A stretch of 44,525 bases of DNA from Desulfuromonadales bacterium. Its GTDB lineage: Bacteria > Desulfobacterota > Desulfuromonadia > Geobacterales > Pseudopelobacteraceae. Both the position numbers and the translations under genes were made by a program. The stretch spans positions 1 through 44,525 of the forward strand of contig JACAAY010000037.1 in the NCBI GenBank assembly GCA_013377095.1, written 5' to 3'. The notes under the pieces are model-generated. The model had not been told where the DNA came from. It saw only the letters and a program-made list of their open reading frames with translations, and ran no database searches. Numbering within the stretch: the stretch's first letter is position 1; each line of letters opens with the position of its first letter. Positions 18,110-26,870 of this stretch are shown piece by piece.

Positions 18110-18670
18110 ATGAAAACCGCACTGCTTATCATCGACATTCAAAACGACTATTTCCCCGCGGGGCGTATGGAGCTTTCCGGCAGCGAAGTGGCTGCGTCCT
18201 GCTCGGCCCGCTTGCTGAACGCGTTTCGCCAGGCGCAATGGCCCGTATTTCACGTTCAGCATCTATCCAACAGGCCGGGGGCCGGTTTTTTTCTGCCGGG
18301 TACGATCGGGGCCGAGATACACCCCAGTGTGGCGCCCTTGCCGGGAGAGCCGGTTATCGTCAAGCATTTTCCCAACAGTTTCCGGGAAACCGATCTTCTG
18401 GCACGGTTGCGGGAAGAACATATCGGCAGCCTCCTGTTGTGCGGCATGATGACTCACATGTGTGTTGACGCAACGGTCAGAGCGGCGTTTGACCTGGGAT
18501 TCTCCTGTACGGTGGCCCACGACGCCTGCGCCACGATGGGGCTGACCTTCAACGGACTGCACATCCCGCCGGAACATGTTCATGGCTCCATCATGGCTGC
18601 TCTGGGAGCGGTTTACGCCCAGTTGAAGGAGACCGATGCAATCCTCGACACCATAGGAAGTTCGGCGTGA
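18110..18670 (+). CDS. Isochorismatase-family cysteine hydrolase
   Basis: Starting at ATG 18110 the protein has 186 residues and opens with KTALLIIDIQNDYF, the family hallmark. The catalytic triad is visible as Asp9, Lys85 (VIVKHFPNSF) and Cys118 (GMMTHMCVDATVR). These enzymes hydrolyse amides or vinyl ethers, for example nicotinamide, N-carbamoyl compounds or isochorismate. Earlier in-frame ATGs at 18053 and 18083 would add residues without homology and have no better ribosome site. The gene lies 177 bases before the large cluster but before that cluster's promoter, so it is probably separate. Substrate is unknown. Confidence 0.87.
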   Translation: MKTALLIIDIQNDYFPAGRMELSGSEVAASCSARLLNAFRQAQWPVFHVQHLSNRPGAGFFLPGTIGAEIHPSVAPLPGEPVIVKHFPNSFRETDLLARLREEHIGSLLLCGMMTHMCVDATVRAAFDLGFSCTVAHDACATMGLTFNGLHIPPEHVHGSIMAALGAVYAQLKETDAILDTIGSSA

Positions 18671-18753
18671 GGTGTCTTTAACCCATGCTTCGTTGCCCTG
18701 CCATTTCCGTGACATGCGCTTGCTGTCCTTAAGCTCACTGTTCCTCATCCCGC

Positions 18754-18782
18754 TTGACAGTAAAAAAACGTTGGTGTATCGT
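18754..18782 (+). promoter_or_regulatory. Promoter of the biosynthetic cluster
   Basis: A perfect -35 TTGACA (18754-18759) is followed after exactly 17 bases by TATCGT (18777-18782), four of six matches to the -10. Transcription would start near 18790, about 58 bases before fabG. No equally good promoter or terminator was noticed inside the following 24.7 kb, which suggests it drives much of the cluster. Internal promoters inside coding sequence cannot be ruled out by eye. Confidence 0.65.
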
Positions 18783-18847
18783 TCACCCCCCTGCGGAAAT
18801 GCGGCAAAACTGTTAATAAATAATATCTTATGGTGCGGGAATCTACG

Positions 18848-19567
18848 ATGAAGACAGCATTGGTGGTCGGCGGAAGCCGAGGAATAGGGCGTGCCATTGC
18901 GCTCAAACTGGCAAAATCAGGTTTTGCAATCTGGCTGACCTACAAGAGCAACCATGATGCGGCCAGGAGTGTACAGGCGGAAATCGAGGCTTTGGGAGGC
19001 AGTTGTGACCTGATTCCCTTTGATGTTTCCAGCTACGAGGAGACCGAGGCTGCTCTGGGAAGTCGCCTGGAGAGCGTATCTCCCGATGTGTTCGTGTTCA
19101 ATGCGGGCATAGCCCGTGACAACCTGCTGATGTGGATGACCAAGGATGAGTGGAACTCGGTCATTTCCACCAACCTGAACGGTTTTTTCAATGTTACCCG
19201 CCAGGTGGTTTTTGCCATGCTGAAGGCCAAGCGGGGCCGCATTGTCGTGATCTCGTCCACATCGGGCCAGATGGGCCAGCCTGGGCAGGTGAACTACTCC
19301 GCTTCCAAGGCCGGTTTGATCGGCGCGGCAAAGGCTCTGGCCCGAGAGGTGGGCAAGAAAAAGATCTCTGTCAATGTGGTTGCCCCCGGTTTCATCGAAA
19401 CGGAAATGACCTCGGACATCCCCAAGGAGCAGGTTCTGCCCATGATTCCGCTCAATCGGGTCGGAACCTCCGACGACGTTGCGTCAGTCGTCAACTTCCT
19501 CTGCACGGAAGAACACATGTACATCCACGGTCAGGTGATCGGCGTCAATGGCGGGTTGGCGATGTAG
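18848..19567 (+). CDS. fabG: 3-oxoacyl-ACP reductase (FabG-like SDR)
   Basis: The 239-residue short-chain dehydrogenase has the NADP-binding motif GGSRGIG (8-14), NAGIARDNLLMWM (85-97, very close to FabG), and the catalytic Ser137, Tyr150 and Lys154. It should reduce the beta-keto group after each condensation on an ACP. I favour ATG 18848 because homology starts there, although ATG 18830 is in frame. It is the only ketoreductase visible in the cluster and its first gene, about 58 bases after the predicted transcription start. Aryl-polyene ketoreductases (ApeQ type) belong to the same family. Confidence 0.92.
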   Translation: MKTALVVGGSRGIGRAIALKLAKSGFAIWLTYKSNHDAARSVQAEIEALGGSCDLIPFDVSSYEETEAALGSRLESVSPDVFVFNAGIARDNLLMWMTKDEWNSVISTNLNGFFNVTRQVVFAMLKAKRGRIVVISSTSGQMGQPGQVNYSASKAGLIGAAKALAREVGKKKISVNVVAPGFIETEMTSDIPKEQVLPMIPLNRVGTSDDVASVVNFLCTEEHMYIHGQVIGVNGGLAM

Positions 19568-19628
19568 GTTGCCCCGGTGTGCGTCGCCACCATAACCGTG
19601 GACTTTTTAGGGGAGTTGGCAGTCAATA

Positions 19629-21131
19629 ATGAAAAAATATGATCATATTGTTGTGGGAAGCGGCATCAGCGGGTTAACGATGTCGCTTTTGCTCTCCATG
19701 GGCGGAAATAGCGTTCTTTTGATCGAGAAAAGTCCCACCATCGGTGGTTCCCTGTCCCGCTTCAGCCGGGGTGGGGTTTCATTCGATACCGGATTTCATT
19801 TTACGGGCGGCTTCCACCAGGGGGGAATTCTCTCCGATATCCTCACGCTGCTCGGCATGCACGGCGCGATACAGCCGATTTTCCTGCCCGGTTCCGCCCA
19901 GAATCAGTTTGTCTTCGAATCACATGCCCAGCGTTTTGATCACCCCAGCGGTATTGAAAACATCACAAAAGCATTCAAGGGCTACTTTCCCGCCGAAGCC
20001 GGGGCGATTGACCGCTATTTCCACCTGGTCCAGTCGGTCTGTCTGCGAACCCCCTCACTCAATCTCCGCGAAAACGTGATTGCGCCCCCAAACCTGGAAG
20101 AGGATTTTGTCTCCCTCGATTCCGTACTGAAGGACCTGACCTCCAACGTGCTGCTGCGCGGCCTGCTGTCCGGCTATGCCATGTGTTACGGGGTGCGGCC
20201 GGCTGAGATCTCCTTTGCCAACCATTGCCGCATGGTTCTCAGCTTCTACGAATCCATCGCTTTTGTACAGGATGGTGGTGACGGCTTTATCAACGCCTTT
20301 CGGGAGCAGTTCAAACAGCTCAACGTGGATGTGCGCTGCAATACGTATATCACGGAACTGGCCGATGTTCGTGACAGCAAGGTGGGCCGATTTGTGCTCA
20401 ACAGTGGTGAAGAAATCCAGGCCGACAATTGTGTGCTCACCATTCACCCCCAGGAGATTCTCAAGCTCCTGCCGGAAAAACAGTACAGCAAGGCCTTTGC
20501 CAGTCGGGTGCAGGCGTTTGAACCTTCGCTGGGACTCTTCTCGCTGTTTGCCGTTCTCAAGCCGGGGGTCAGCGACCCCCATCCGGACGCCTCGATAGTC
20601 TCGCTCTTCCCCGACCCCGACATGAACAATCTGCTTGATCCCGCCTACCGGGGACAGCCCGCCCTGGTGGTGGTCAAGCCCCCCGATCACGCCGCAGGCG
20701 CGGCCGGCAAGGGCATCAGCATCGTCGAGCCATCCTTTGCAGGCGATATCTCCCGCTGGTACGGCACCAGGCGGGGACAGCGCCCAGAGGGGTATCTGGC
20801 GTACAAACAGGGGCGGGTGGAAGCGATCAAGGAACACCTCTTCGGCTGTTTCCCGGCCTATCGTGACACCCTCGATTTTGTTGATGCGGGTTCCATGCTG
20901 ACCTACAAGGATTACCTCTGCAGCCCCGATGGCAGTGCCTACGGTATCAAACAGAAGATGGGACAGTTCAACCTGGTGGGCAAGCTTCCCCTGCACAACC
21001 TGTTTGCCGCCGGACAGAGCGCGCTTCTGCCAGGAGTAATCGGCGCCATGATGTCATCGCTGATCGTCGGTCGCGCCATACTGGGAAAAGAACATTTCGG
21101 AAAGATACTGGACAAAAACCTATGCCATTGA
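19629..21131 (+). CDS. Phytoene desaturase/retinol saturase-like FAD oxidoreductase
   Basis: This 500-residue flavoprotein begins with the dinucleotide motif VVGSGISG and the second motif IEKSPTIGG, then FDTGFHFTGG, typical of the phytoene desaturase, carotene isomerase and retinol saturase superfamily. The C-terminal NLFAAGQSALLPGVIGAMMSS closes the FAD site. Members desaturate, isomerise or saturate conjugated polyenes. In a cluster without enoyl reductase or carotenoid genes, it may act on the enzyme-bound or lipid polyene chain. The ketosynthase gene starts 10 bases before its stop. It is not part of the minimal aryl-polyene set, and similar enzymes have been listed among proposed ladderane genes. 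Confidence 0.85.
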   Translation: MKKYDHIVVGSGISGLTMSLLLSMGGNSVLLIEKSPTIGGSLSRFSRGGVSFDTGFHFTGGFHQGGILSDILTLLGMHGAIQPIFLPGSAQNQFVFESHAQRFDHPSGIENITKAFKGYFPAEAGAIDRYFHLVQSVCLRTPSLNLRENVIAPPNLEEDFVSLDSVLKDLTSNVLLRGLLSGYAMCYGVRPAEISFANHCRMVLSFYESIAFVQDGGDGFINAFREQFKQLNVDVRCNTYITELADVRDSKVGRFVLNSGEEIQADNCVLTIHPQEILKLLPEKQYSKAFASRVQAFEPSLGLFSLFAVLKPGVSDPHPDASIVSLFPDPDMNNLLDPAYRGQPALVVVKPPDHAAGAAGKGISIVEPSFAGDISRWYGTRRGQRPEGYLAYKQGRVEAIKEHLFGCFPAYRDTLDFVDAGSMLTYKDYLCSPDGSAYGIKQKMGQFNLVGKLPLHNLFAAGQSALLPGVIGAMMSSLIVGRAILGKEHFGKILDKNLCH

Positions 21132-22348
21132 AACGAGTCGTCATTACGGGAATCGGTGTTGTCTCACCCTTTGGAAACGGTGTGGCGGAGCTGATGAAAG
21201 GGCTCCACGAGGGGCGCAGCGCCGTGCGCTTCATGGAAGGGTGGGACCAGTATAACGGTCTGCAGAGTCTGGTGGCCGCGCCGGTGGAGATGCAGGGGGA
21301 GAAGACTATCCCGCGCCAGAAGCGGCGCTCCATGGGACGCATGAGCATCTTCGCGGCACAGGCCGCCGATGAGGCGCTGGCCGATGCCGGCATCACCCTT
21401 GCCAATGAAGATCTCTGGCGGGTCGGCTGTGTCATCGGATCTACCATGGGCAGTGCCAAGAGCATCAACGATACCTTTGAAACCATGCTGCCGGACAAGG
21501 ATCTGAGCAAGCTCAACTCCACCATGTTCTTCCAGTGCATGTCACATACCGCAACGGTCAACGTGGCCCAGTATCTGGGTTTGAACGGAACGGTCATGGC
21601 CGCCTCGGCCGCCTGCGCCTCGGCGCTGCATGCCCTTGGCATGGGCTACGACCTGATCCGGCTCGGCCGGCAGGATGTCCTGCTCTGCGGAGGCGCGGAG
21701 GAGCTGCATCCGACGGTGACCGGTTCATTTGATATTCTCTTTGCCACCTCGACAAAGTATAATGATACTCCCCACAAGACGCCGCGCCCCTTTGACCGGG
21801 ACCGGGACGGTCTGGTCTGCGGCGAGGGGAGCGGTATCCTGGTTCTGGAGGATTACGAGCGGGCCGTGGCCAGAAATGCCAGAATCTATGCCGAAGTGAC
21901 CGGGTTCAGTACCACCGCCAACGGACTCCATGTCAGCCAGTCCAACATGGAATCCATGGTAACCTGCATTCGGCAGACACTGGCTGAAGCCGGTTTGACG
22001 CCGGAGGGGATCGACTATATCAATGCCCATGCCACGGCGACCCTGCAGGGTGACCAGGAAGAGGCCGAGGCGATCCACGAGATATTCGGGGACCGGGTAC
22101 CTGTTAGCTGCATCAAGGGCAATATCGGCCATACCCTTGGCGCGGCGGGCGCCATAGAACTGATCGCAGCCCTGAAGATGATGGAACAGGGGCTGATCTA
22201 CCCGACGTTCAACCTGGAAAACGTCAGTCCGGAGTGCGAAGGGATTCAGCATGTGATGCAACCGCTCAGGAAAGAGATCCGCAGCATACTTAAAAACGGT
22301 TTTGCCTTTGGCGGCATCAATGCAGCACTTGTGTGCGAAAAAATCTGA
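21122..22348 (+). CDS. Beta-ketoacyl-ACP synthase, FabF-type (KS1)
   Basis: The 408-residue enzyme has full FabF length and the complete triad Cys165 (SAACASALH), His303 (NAHATATLQGD) and His337 (KGNIGHTLGAAG), so it should catalyse decarboxylative condensation of malonyl-ACP with an acyl chain. It starts at ATG 21122 inside the end of the flavoprotein gene. Unlike the other two ketosynthases of the cluster it has no adjacent chain-length-factor-like partner and is followed by its own ACP. It may therefore perform the first or a separate condensation, or act as homodimer. Confidence 0.93.
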   Translation: MPLKRVVITGIGVVSPFGNGVAELMKGLHEGRSAVRFMEGWDQYNGLQSLVAAPVEMQGEKTIPRQKRRSMGRMSIFAAQAADEALADAGITLANEDLWRVGCVIGSTMGSAKSINDTFETMLPDKDLSKLNSTMFFQCMSHTATVNVAQYLGLNGTVMAASAACASALHALGMGYDLIRLGRQDVLLCGGAEELHPTVTGSFDILFATSTKYNDTPHKTPRPFDRDRDGLVCGEGSGILVLEDYERAVARNARIYAEVTGFSTTANGLHVSQSNMESMVTCIRQTLAEAGLTPEGIDYINAHATATLQGDQEEAEAIHEIFGDRVPVSCIKGNIGHTLGAAGAIELIAALKMMEQGLIYPTFNLENVSPECEGIQHVMQPLRKEIRSILKNGFAFGGINAALVCEKI

Positions 22349-22378
22349 TTAAGCGTTAATTCTATTCCGGAGGAAAGC

Positions 22379-22636
22379 ATGACCGAGCAGGAGATTATCG
22401 ACAAAACAAATAGGGTCTTTGAAGAGTCCTTTGAAATCGAGCCAGAACGTCTGTTACCGGAGGCGAATATTTTCGTGGATCTGGGACTGGACAGCCTTGA
22501 TATTGTTGACCTGGTTGTTGCGTTGCAGAGCAGTTTCGGGGTCAAGATCAGAAACGAAGAGAGCATCAGGGAGATTCGCACGCTTCAGGACCTGTACCAG
22601 TTCATAGCGACCATAAAGAGCGGTAAAAACGCCTAA
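22379..22636 (+). CDS. Acyl carrier protein (ACP1)
   Basis: The 85-residue protein has the 4'-phosphopantetheine site DLGLDSLD with Ser39 and the typical four-helix ACP length. GGAGGAAAG sits before ATG 22379. It lies between KS1 and an acyltransferase gene and is one of three distinct ACPs in the cluster, which suggests separate ACPs for starter loading, extension or transfer. No phosphopantetheinyl transferase gene is present in the window, so activation must come from an enzyme encoded elsewhere. Confidence 0.92.
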   Translation: MTEQEIIDKTNRVFEESFEIEPERLLPEANIFVDLGLDSLDIVDLVVALQSSFGVKIRNEESIREIRTLQDLYQFIATIKSGKNA

Positions 22637-22640
22637 CACC

Positions 22641-23393
22641 ATGTTCGAGCGACTGCGTCTGTATGCCTTAAATCTCTACTTTTATACGTTTTTCATTCTG
22701 CTCTCTGCGACAGTGATCCCGCTGTTCACCCTGTACGTCGTCTGCCGGGGATTGTGCAGTTCGCGTCGCAGAACCATGAAGCGTTTTCGCCGTGCGATCA
22801 ACTGGTATGGCCTGGTCGTCATGGCCATTCCGTACCCCTTTGTCAGGCTCCGCTACCTGGACCAGGGGAACAGCGATCCGGGTGAGCCGTACATTTTTGT
22901 CTGCAACCACCGCTCGGCGTCGGATGCGTATCTGATGGGCATCCTGCCCCACGAACTGGTGCAGGTGGTTAACGTCTGGCCGTTCAGGATACCGGTGCTG
23001 GGGATCTACGCCAAATGGGCCGGTTATCTCAATATCCGCATGCTTCCCCCCGAGGAGTTCATGGCGAGCGCCGAACGGTTACTGCGAGACGGTGTCTCGG
23101 TGGTCTTCTTTCCCGAAGGGACACGTTCAACGGATCGCAGCATGGGAAGTTTCCACGGCTCCGCATTCAGACTGGCGCTGGCGTCAAAGGCAGCGGTTGT
23201 GCCGCTGTGCATTTCGGGGAGCGAAACCGTTCCTCCCAAGGGGTCAGCGCTGTTACACCCCGGGACGATCGTGATCCGCAGGTTGCCGGCGGTCACCTGG
23301 GACGAGTACCGGGATCTGACTCCCTTTGCGTTTAAAAACAGGATCTGGAAAATGATGGATCATGAATTGAAGGTTATGGAGAACAGGGTATGA
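22641..23393 (+). CDS. PlsC-like 1-acylglycerol-phosphate acyltransferase family protein
   Basis: This 250-residue protein has an N-terminal membrane segment, the catalytic NHRSASD motif (His90 and Asp95) and the FFPEGTRS substrate-binding motif of the PlsC family. It should move an acyl chain from an ACP or CoA donor to a hydroxyl of a lipid or sugar acceptor at the inner membrane. The spacing to ACP1 is four bases, hinting that ACP1 is its donor. Aryl-polyene clusters commonly carry such an acyltransferase to mount the polyene on a lipid. The acceptor is unknown. Confidence 0.88.
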   Translation: MFERLRLYALNLYFYTFFILLSATVIPLFTLYVVCRGLCSSRRRTMKRFRRAINWYGLVVMAIPYPFVRLRYLDQGNSDPGEPYIFVCNHRSASDAYLMGILPHELVQVVNVWPFRIPVLGIYAKWAGYLNIRMLPPEEFMASAERLLRDGVSVVFFPEGTRSTDRSMGSFHGSAFRLALASKAAVVPLCISGSETVPPKGSALLHPGTIVIRRLPAVTWDEYRDLTPFAFKNRIWKMMDHELKVMENRV

Positions 23394-24700
23394 CGCCAGA
23401 CCGCTTTCAGGACCGGGGCGCCCTCGAGTTCTCTCCCCTCGATCAGATACGCAGGGCGCAGGAGGAGTTGCTGCGCACACATCTTGCCTATGCCGCATCC
23501 TGCTCGCCCTACTACCGGGCTCTGTTCCAAAAACAGCGGATTGACGTTAGGGACATCACCCTGGCCAGTCTCTCCCAACTCCCCCTGACAACCAAAAATT
23601 CCCTGGGTGAGCGCAACGATGAATTTCTGGCCGTACCCCTGTCCCGCATCGTCGATATCGTTCTGTCGTCAGGCACCACCGGCAGATCGACCACGGTCAT
23701 GTATACCGACGCTGACCTGCAACGCCTGGCCTACAACGAGCAGATCTCCTTTGCCGGATGCGGGTTGACCCCGGCGGATGTGGTGCTGCTGACCTGTACC
23801 ATGGACCGTTGCTTCGTGGCCGGTCTGGCCTATTTTTCCGGTGTCAGGAGTCTGGGCGCCGCGGCCATCAGAAATGGCCTCAGCAGTGTCGACAGCCATC
23901 TGGAGATCATCCGCCGTCTGAAGCCGACGGTACTGGTGGGGGTGCCCGCATTTTTGCTCAAGCTGGGTCTGTATCTGGAAAGCGAGGGGCTTGATCCCGC
24001 ATCGACCGGAGTCGCCAGGCTGGTCTGCATTGGGGAACCGATTCGCGACCGTCAGCTTGCCTTTCTGAAGGTGGGCGAGAAGCTGGAAAAGCTGTGGGGC
24101 GCCAGGATTTACTCGACCTACGCATCGTCGGAGACCATCACCTCCTTCTGCGAATGCACTGCCCAGCAGGGGGGGCACCTGCATCCCGACCTGGCGGTGG
24201 TGGAGATCGTTAACGAGCGGGGCGAACCGCTGCCTCCCGGCGAGACCGGCGAGGTGGTTGTTACCCCCCTGGCCATCGAAGGGATGCCGCTGGTGCGTTT
24301 TAAAACCGGCGACATAAGTTTTCTGATGGATGAGCCCTGTTGTTGCGGCCGGAATTCTCCGCGCCTTGGCCCGATCCTGGGGAGAAAGAACCAGATGATC
24401 AAGTTGCGCGGAACCTCCTTTTACCCCAATTCGATCAATGCGGTACTGGACTCCTATCCCGGCATCAGCGAGTACTATGTTGCCGCATCGTCCGACAGTG
24501 ATCTCTCCGATGAGATCAAGGTCTTTGTCTCGGTCGGCAACGCCTCCTGTTCGGCCGAGAAGATCATGGACAAGTTGCAGGCCCATCTTCGTGTGCGGCC
24601 GGAAGTGATCATTGCCAGCGAGGAACAGGTCAAAAGCCAGGTGTATCCCGGCAATGCCCGTAAATTAACCCGTTTTGTGGATAAGAGAAAGAGCCTATGA
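23390..24700 (+). CDS. PaaK-like AMP-dependent acyl/aryl ligase
   Basis: The 436-residue adenylate-forming enzyme has the length and motifs of phenylacetate-CoA ligases: SSGTTGRST (P-loop-like, near 90), YASSET, RFKTGDIS and a short C-terminal domain with RKLTRF. A CCCG motif near residue 320 fits the metal-binding cysteines of some PaaK relatives. It activates a carboxylic acid as acyl-AMP and passes it to CoA or an ACP. In aryl-polyene systems an AMP ligase loads the aromatic starter, so an aryl acid starter is plausible here. No tyrosine ammonia-lyase or chorismate lyase is in the window. ATGA overlap with the upstream gene indicates coupling. Confidence 0.85.
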   Translation: MTPDRFQDRGALEFSPLDQIRRAQEELLRTHLAYAASCSPYYRALFQKQRIDVRDITLASLSQLPLTTKNSLGERNDEFLAVPLSRIVDIVLSSGTTGRSTTVMYTDADLQRLAYNEQISFAGCGLTPADVVLLTCTMDRCFVAGLAYFSGVRSLGAAAIRNGLSSVDSHLEIIRRLKPTVLVGVPAFLLKLGLYLESEGLDPASTGVARLVCIGEPIRDRQLAFLKVGEKLEKLWGARIYSTYASSETITSFCECTAQQGGHLHPDLAVVEIVNERGEPLPPGETGEVVVTPLAIEGMPLVRFKTGDISFLMDEPCCCGRNSPRLGPILGRKNQMIKLRGTSFYPNSINAVLDSYPGISEYYVAASSDSDLSDEIKVFVSVGNASCSAEKIMDKLQAHLRVRPEVIIASEEQVKSQVYPGNARKLTRFVDKRKSL

Positions 24701-26184
24701 AGAACTGCCTGGATCGTATTTATGGCGCAGAATTTACCCCCCAGGAAATCGCGGACGCCGTCCGCGACGGACGACTGCTGTCAATGGAGATTGAATTCAA
24801 CCAGAGTTGCAATTTCAGATGTATCTACTGCTATGCCTCGGACACGCCGGTCCGGCGCAACGAGTTGACCAAAGATGAATTTCTGGGTGTCATCGATCAG
24901 GCACGGGAGCTGGGCGCCCGTAAAATAATCATCCTGGGTGGCGAGCCGATGCTCTACCCCCATATCATGGAGATGATCCGCCACATCCGTTCCAAGGGGA
25001 TGGATGTGGAGCTGTTCACCAACGGCGCCAACATCACTCCGGAAGTGGCCCGTGAACTGTACGCCAATGACGTCAGGGCCGTGCTCAAGATGAACACCTT
25101 TGACGAGAGTCTGCAGGATACCCTGTCGGGCTGCAAGGGCGCCCATGGCCAGATTCAGGAGGCATTTGAAAATCTGAAGCAGGCCGGCTATCCCTCGGCG
25201 GACCACCCCTTGGGAATCAGCTCGATCATCTGCCAGCAGAATATCGAGGAGCTGCCCCGCATGTGGGAATGGCTGCGGGACCAGGGCATTCTCCCCTACC
25301 TGGAGATGATGACACCCCAGGGGGGTGCCCGTGAACATAACATGCTGGAACTTGATTCGCGCACCCTGGAGCAGTTTTTTCAGCGCATTTCAGACCTGGA
25401 CAGGACCAAATACGGCATTTTGTGGGATCCGCAACCGCCGCTGGTGGGGGGGGAGTGTCTGCGGCACCAGTTTTCCTGCGCCGTGAACTCGGAAGGCCTC
25501 GTGCAATCCTGCGTCGGCATCACCATTCCCATCGGCGACCTGCGCACGCAGCGTTTGAAAGAGATTCTGCGCGACAGTGAGGTGGTTCAGGATCTCAAAA
25601 ATTACAAGGATCTGATCAAGGGACCCTGCCGGGAGTGCCAGCAGCTGGACAGCTGTTACGGATGTCGCGGCACGGCTTTTCAGCTGACCGGCGACTATCT
25701 GGCTTCGGACCCGCTCTGCTGGAAAAACAGCGGCCGGCGTGATGAGATCATGTTTCTGCCGGTGGATGTTTCGCGGGTCATACCGCACAAACCGCCCATG
25801 CTGCTGATCGACCGCCTGCTGGAAATCGGGGACCGGGTTTCGGTTTCGGAGATGACGGTGCGCAAGGAGATGGTTTTTGTGGATGAGAGCGGCAGGCTTG
25901 ATGACGCTTCCTATCCCGAGATCATCTCCCAGGCGGTTGCCGCACAGGAGGGGTTCCGCAGGTTCGGCAGCAGCAACCCCCTGGTGGAAGGCTTTCTGCT
26001 GGGAGTGAAAAAGCTGGAGATCCTCGGTGAAGCGCATGTGGGGGATACCCTGCGCGTATCACTGTTCAAGGCTTCCAAATTCGGCGATTTCGGCATCCTG
26101 GATGGTAAGGTGTACAATGGCGCCACGCTTGTGGCGCGTGGCGAAATCAAGGTGTGGCAGAACAATGCCGGGGTGGACGTGTGA
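24697..26184 (+). CDS. Radical SAM/SPASM-like domain fused to a hotdog dehydratase
   Basis: This 495-residue protein joins two enzymes in one frame. Residues 30-345 are a radical SAM domain with Cys38-x3-Cys42-x2-Cys45, the GGEP motif (LGGEPMLYP), and a Cys-rich C-terminal region (CRECQQLDSCYGC) like the auxiliary-cluster SPASM/twitch segment. Residues 353-495 form a FabZ/ApeP-like hotdog domain with IPHKPPMLLIDR and a Glu in PEIISQAVAA. The first should open SAM to a 5'-deoxyadenosyl radical; the second should dehydrate 3-hydroxyacyl-ACP. The fusion suggests that the radical step acts on an ACP-bound chain close to dehydration. Start ATG overlaps the ligase stop by four bases; no frameshift is seen. 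The architecture is unusual. Confidence 0.87.
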   Translation: MKNCLDRIYGAEFTPQEIADAVRDGRLLSMEIEFNQSCNFRCIYCYASDTPVRRNELTKDEFLGVIDQARELGARKIIILGGEPMLYPHIMEMIRHIRSKGMDVELFTNGANITPEVARELYANDVRAVLKMNTFDESLQDTLSGCKGAHGQIQEAFENLKQAGYPSADHPLGISSIICQQNIEELPRMWEWLRDQGILPYLEMMTPQGGAREHNMLELDSRTLEQFFQRISDLDRTKYGILWDPQPPLVGGECLRHQFSCAVNSEGLVQSCVGITIPIGDLRTQRLKEILRDSEVVQDLKNYKDLIKGPCRECQQLDSCYGCRGTAFQLTGDYLASDPLCWKNSGRRDEIMFLPVDVSRVIPHKPPMLLIDRLLEIGDRVSVSEMTVRKEMVFVDESGRLDDASYPEIISQAVAAQEGFRRFGSSNPLVEGFLLGVKKLEILGEAHVGDTLRVSLFKASKFGDFGILDGKVYNGATLVARGEIKVWQNNAGVDV

Positions 26185-26186
26185 CC

Positions 26187-26870
26187 ATGACCAGATGGAT
26201 AGAGAACAATGCAGTGGCGGGAATACTGCTGGCTGCACTGCTGCTTGCAACGCCTGTCCTGGGAGCCGAACAGGGCAGGGGGGCCGTGTCCCAACCGGCG
26301 GACATGTCGCAGTTTCTGCGCGAGCTCGGTAAAAAGGCCTCCAGCTTCACCACCCTCAAGACCGAATTTACCCAGGAAAAGAAGATGGCCATGTTCAAGG
26401 AGAAGCTTGTCCTGAAGGGGCGCATCTATCTCCAGAAACCGAACCGGGTTGCCTGGCATGTGGATGCTCCCCTGCGTTATTCGGTTCTGATCACGGATAA
26501 GGTTATCCGCCAGTGGGATGAGGAGACCAACAAGGTCCAGGAAATCTCCCTGGCCAAGAACCCGATCTTCCAGAACGTGCTCAGTCAGCTGACGGTCTGG
26601 TTCTCGGGCGAGTACGGCTCGCTGTTGGATGTCAACGACGTGCGCGTGGTAAAACGTGATCCCCTGGTGATGGAGTTTGTGCCAAAGTCCAACAATATGT
26701 CCAGTAAGGTAATCAAGGCCATCACCATCACCTTCCGCGAAGACCAGAAGTATCTGCAGCAGATTCGCATCCAGGAGCTGAGCGGCGATGTCACCACCCT
26801 GCGTTTCCTCAACACCATCATGAATGCCCCGCTGGACAGCCGCAGCTTTGAGGTCAAAGGGCGTGTTTGA
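26187..26870 (+). CDS. LolA-like outer-membrane lipid carrier
   Basis: Starting at ATG 26187 the product has 227 residues: signal peptide (hydrophobic run to VLGAE), then the LolA pattern of amphipathic strands including TLKTEFTQEKKM and LKGRIYLQKPNRVAWHV. LolA-fold proteins carry lipophilic cargo across the periplasm. In aryl-polyene clusters a LolA-like gene beside an MMPL exporter and a DUF3261 lipoprotein is standard, and all three follow here in that order. The in-frame upstream ATG 26154 lies inside the preceding gene and has no signal-peptide logic. Cargo is presumably the cluster's lipid product. Confidence 0.87.
   Translation: MTRWIENNAVAGILLAALLLATPVLGAEQGRGAVSQPADMSQFLRELGKKASSFTTLKTEFTQEKKMAMFKEKLVLKGRIYLQKPNRVAWHVDAPLRYSVLITDKVIRQWDEETNKVQEISLAKNPIFQNVLSQLTVWFSGEYGSLLDVNDVRVVKRDPLVMEFVPKSNNMSSKVIKAITITFREDQKYLQQIRIQELSGDVTTLRFLNTIMNAPLDSRSFEVKGRV

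Noticed and set aside
20055..20996. 313-residue minus-strand open frame
   Set aside because: Shadow of the phytoene-desaturase-like gene.
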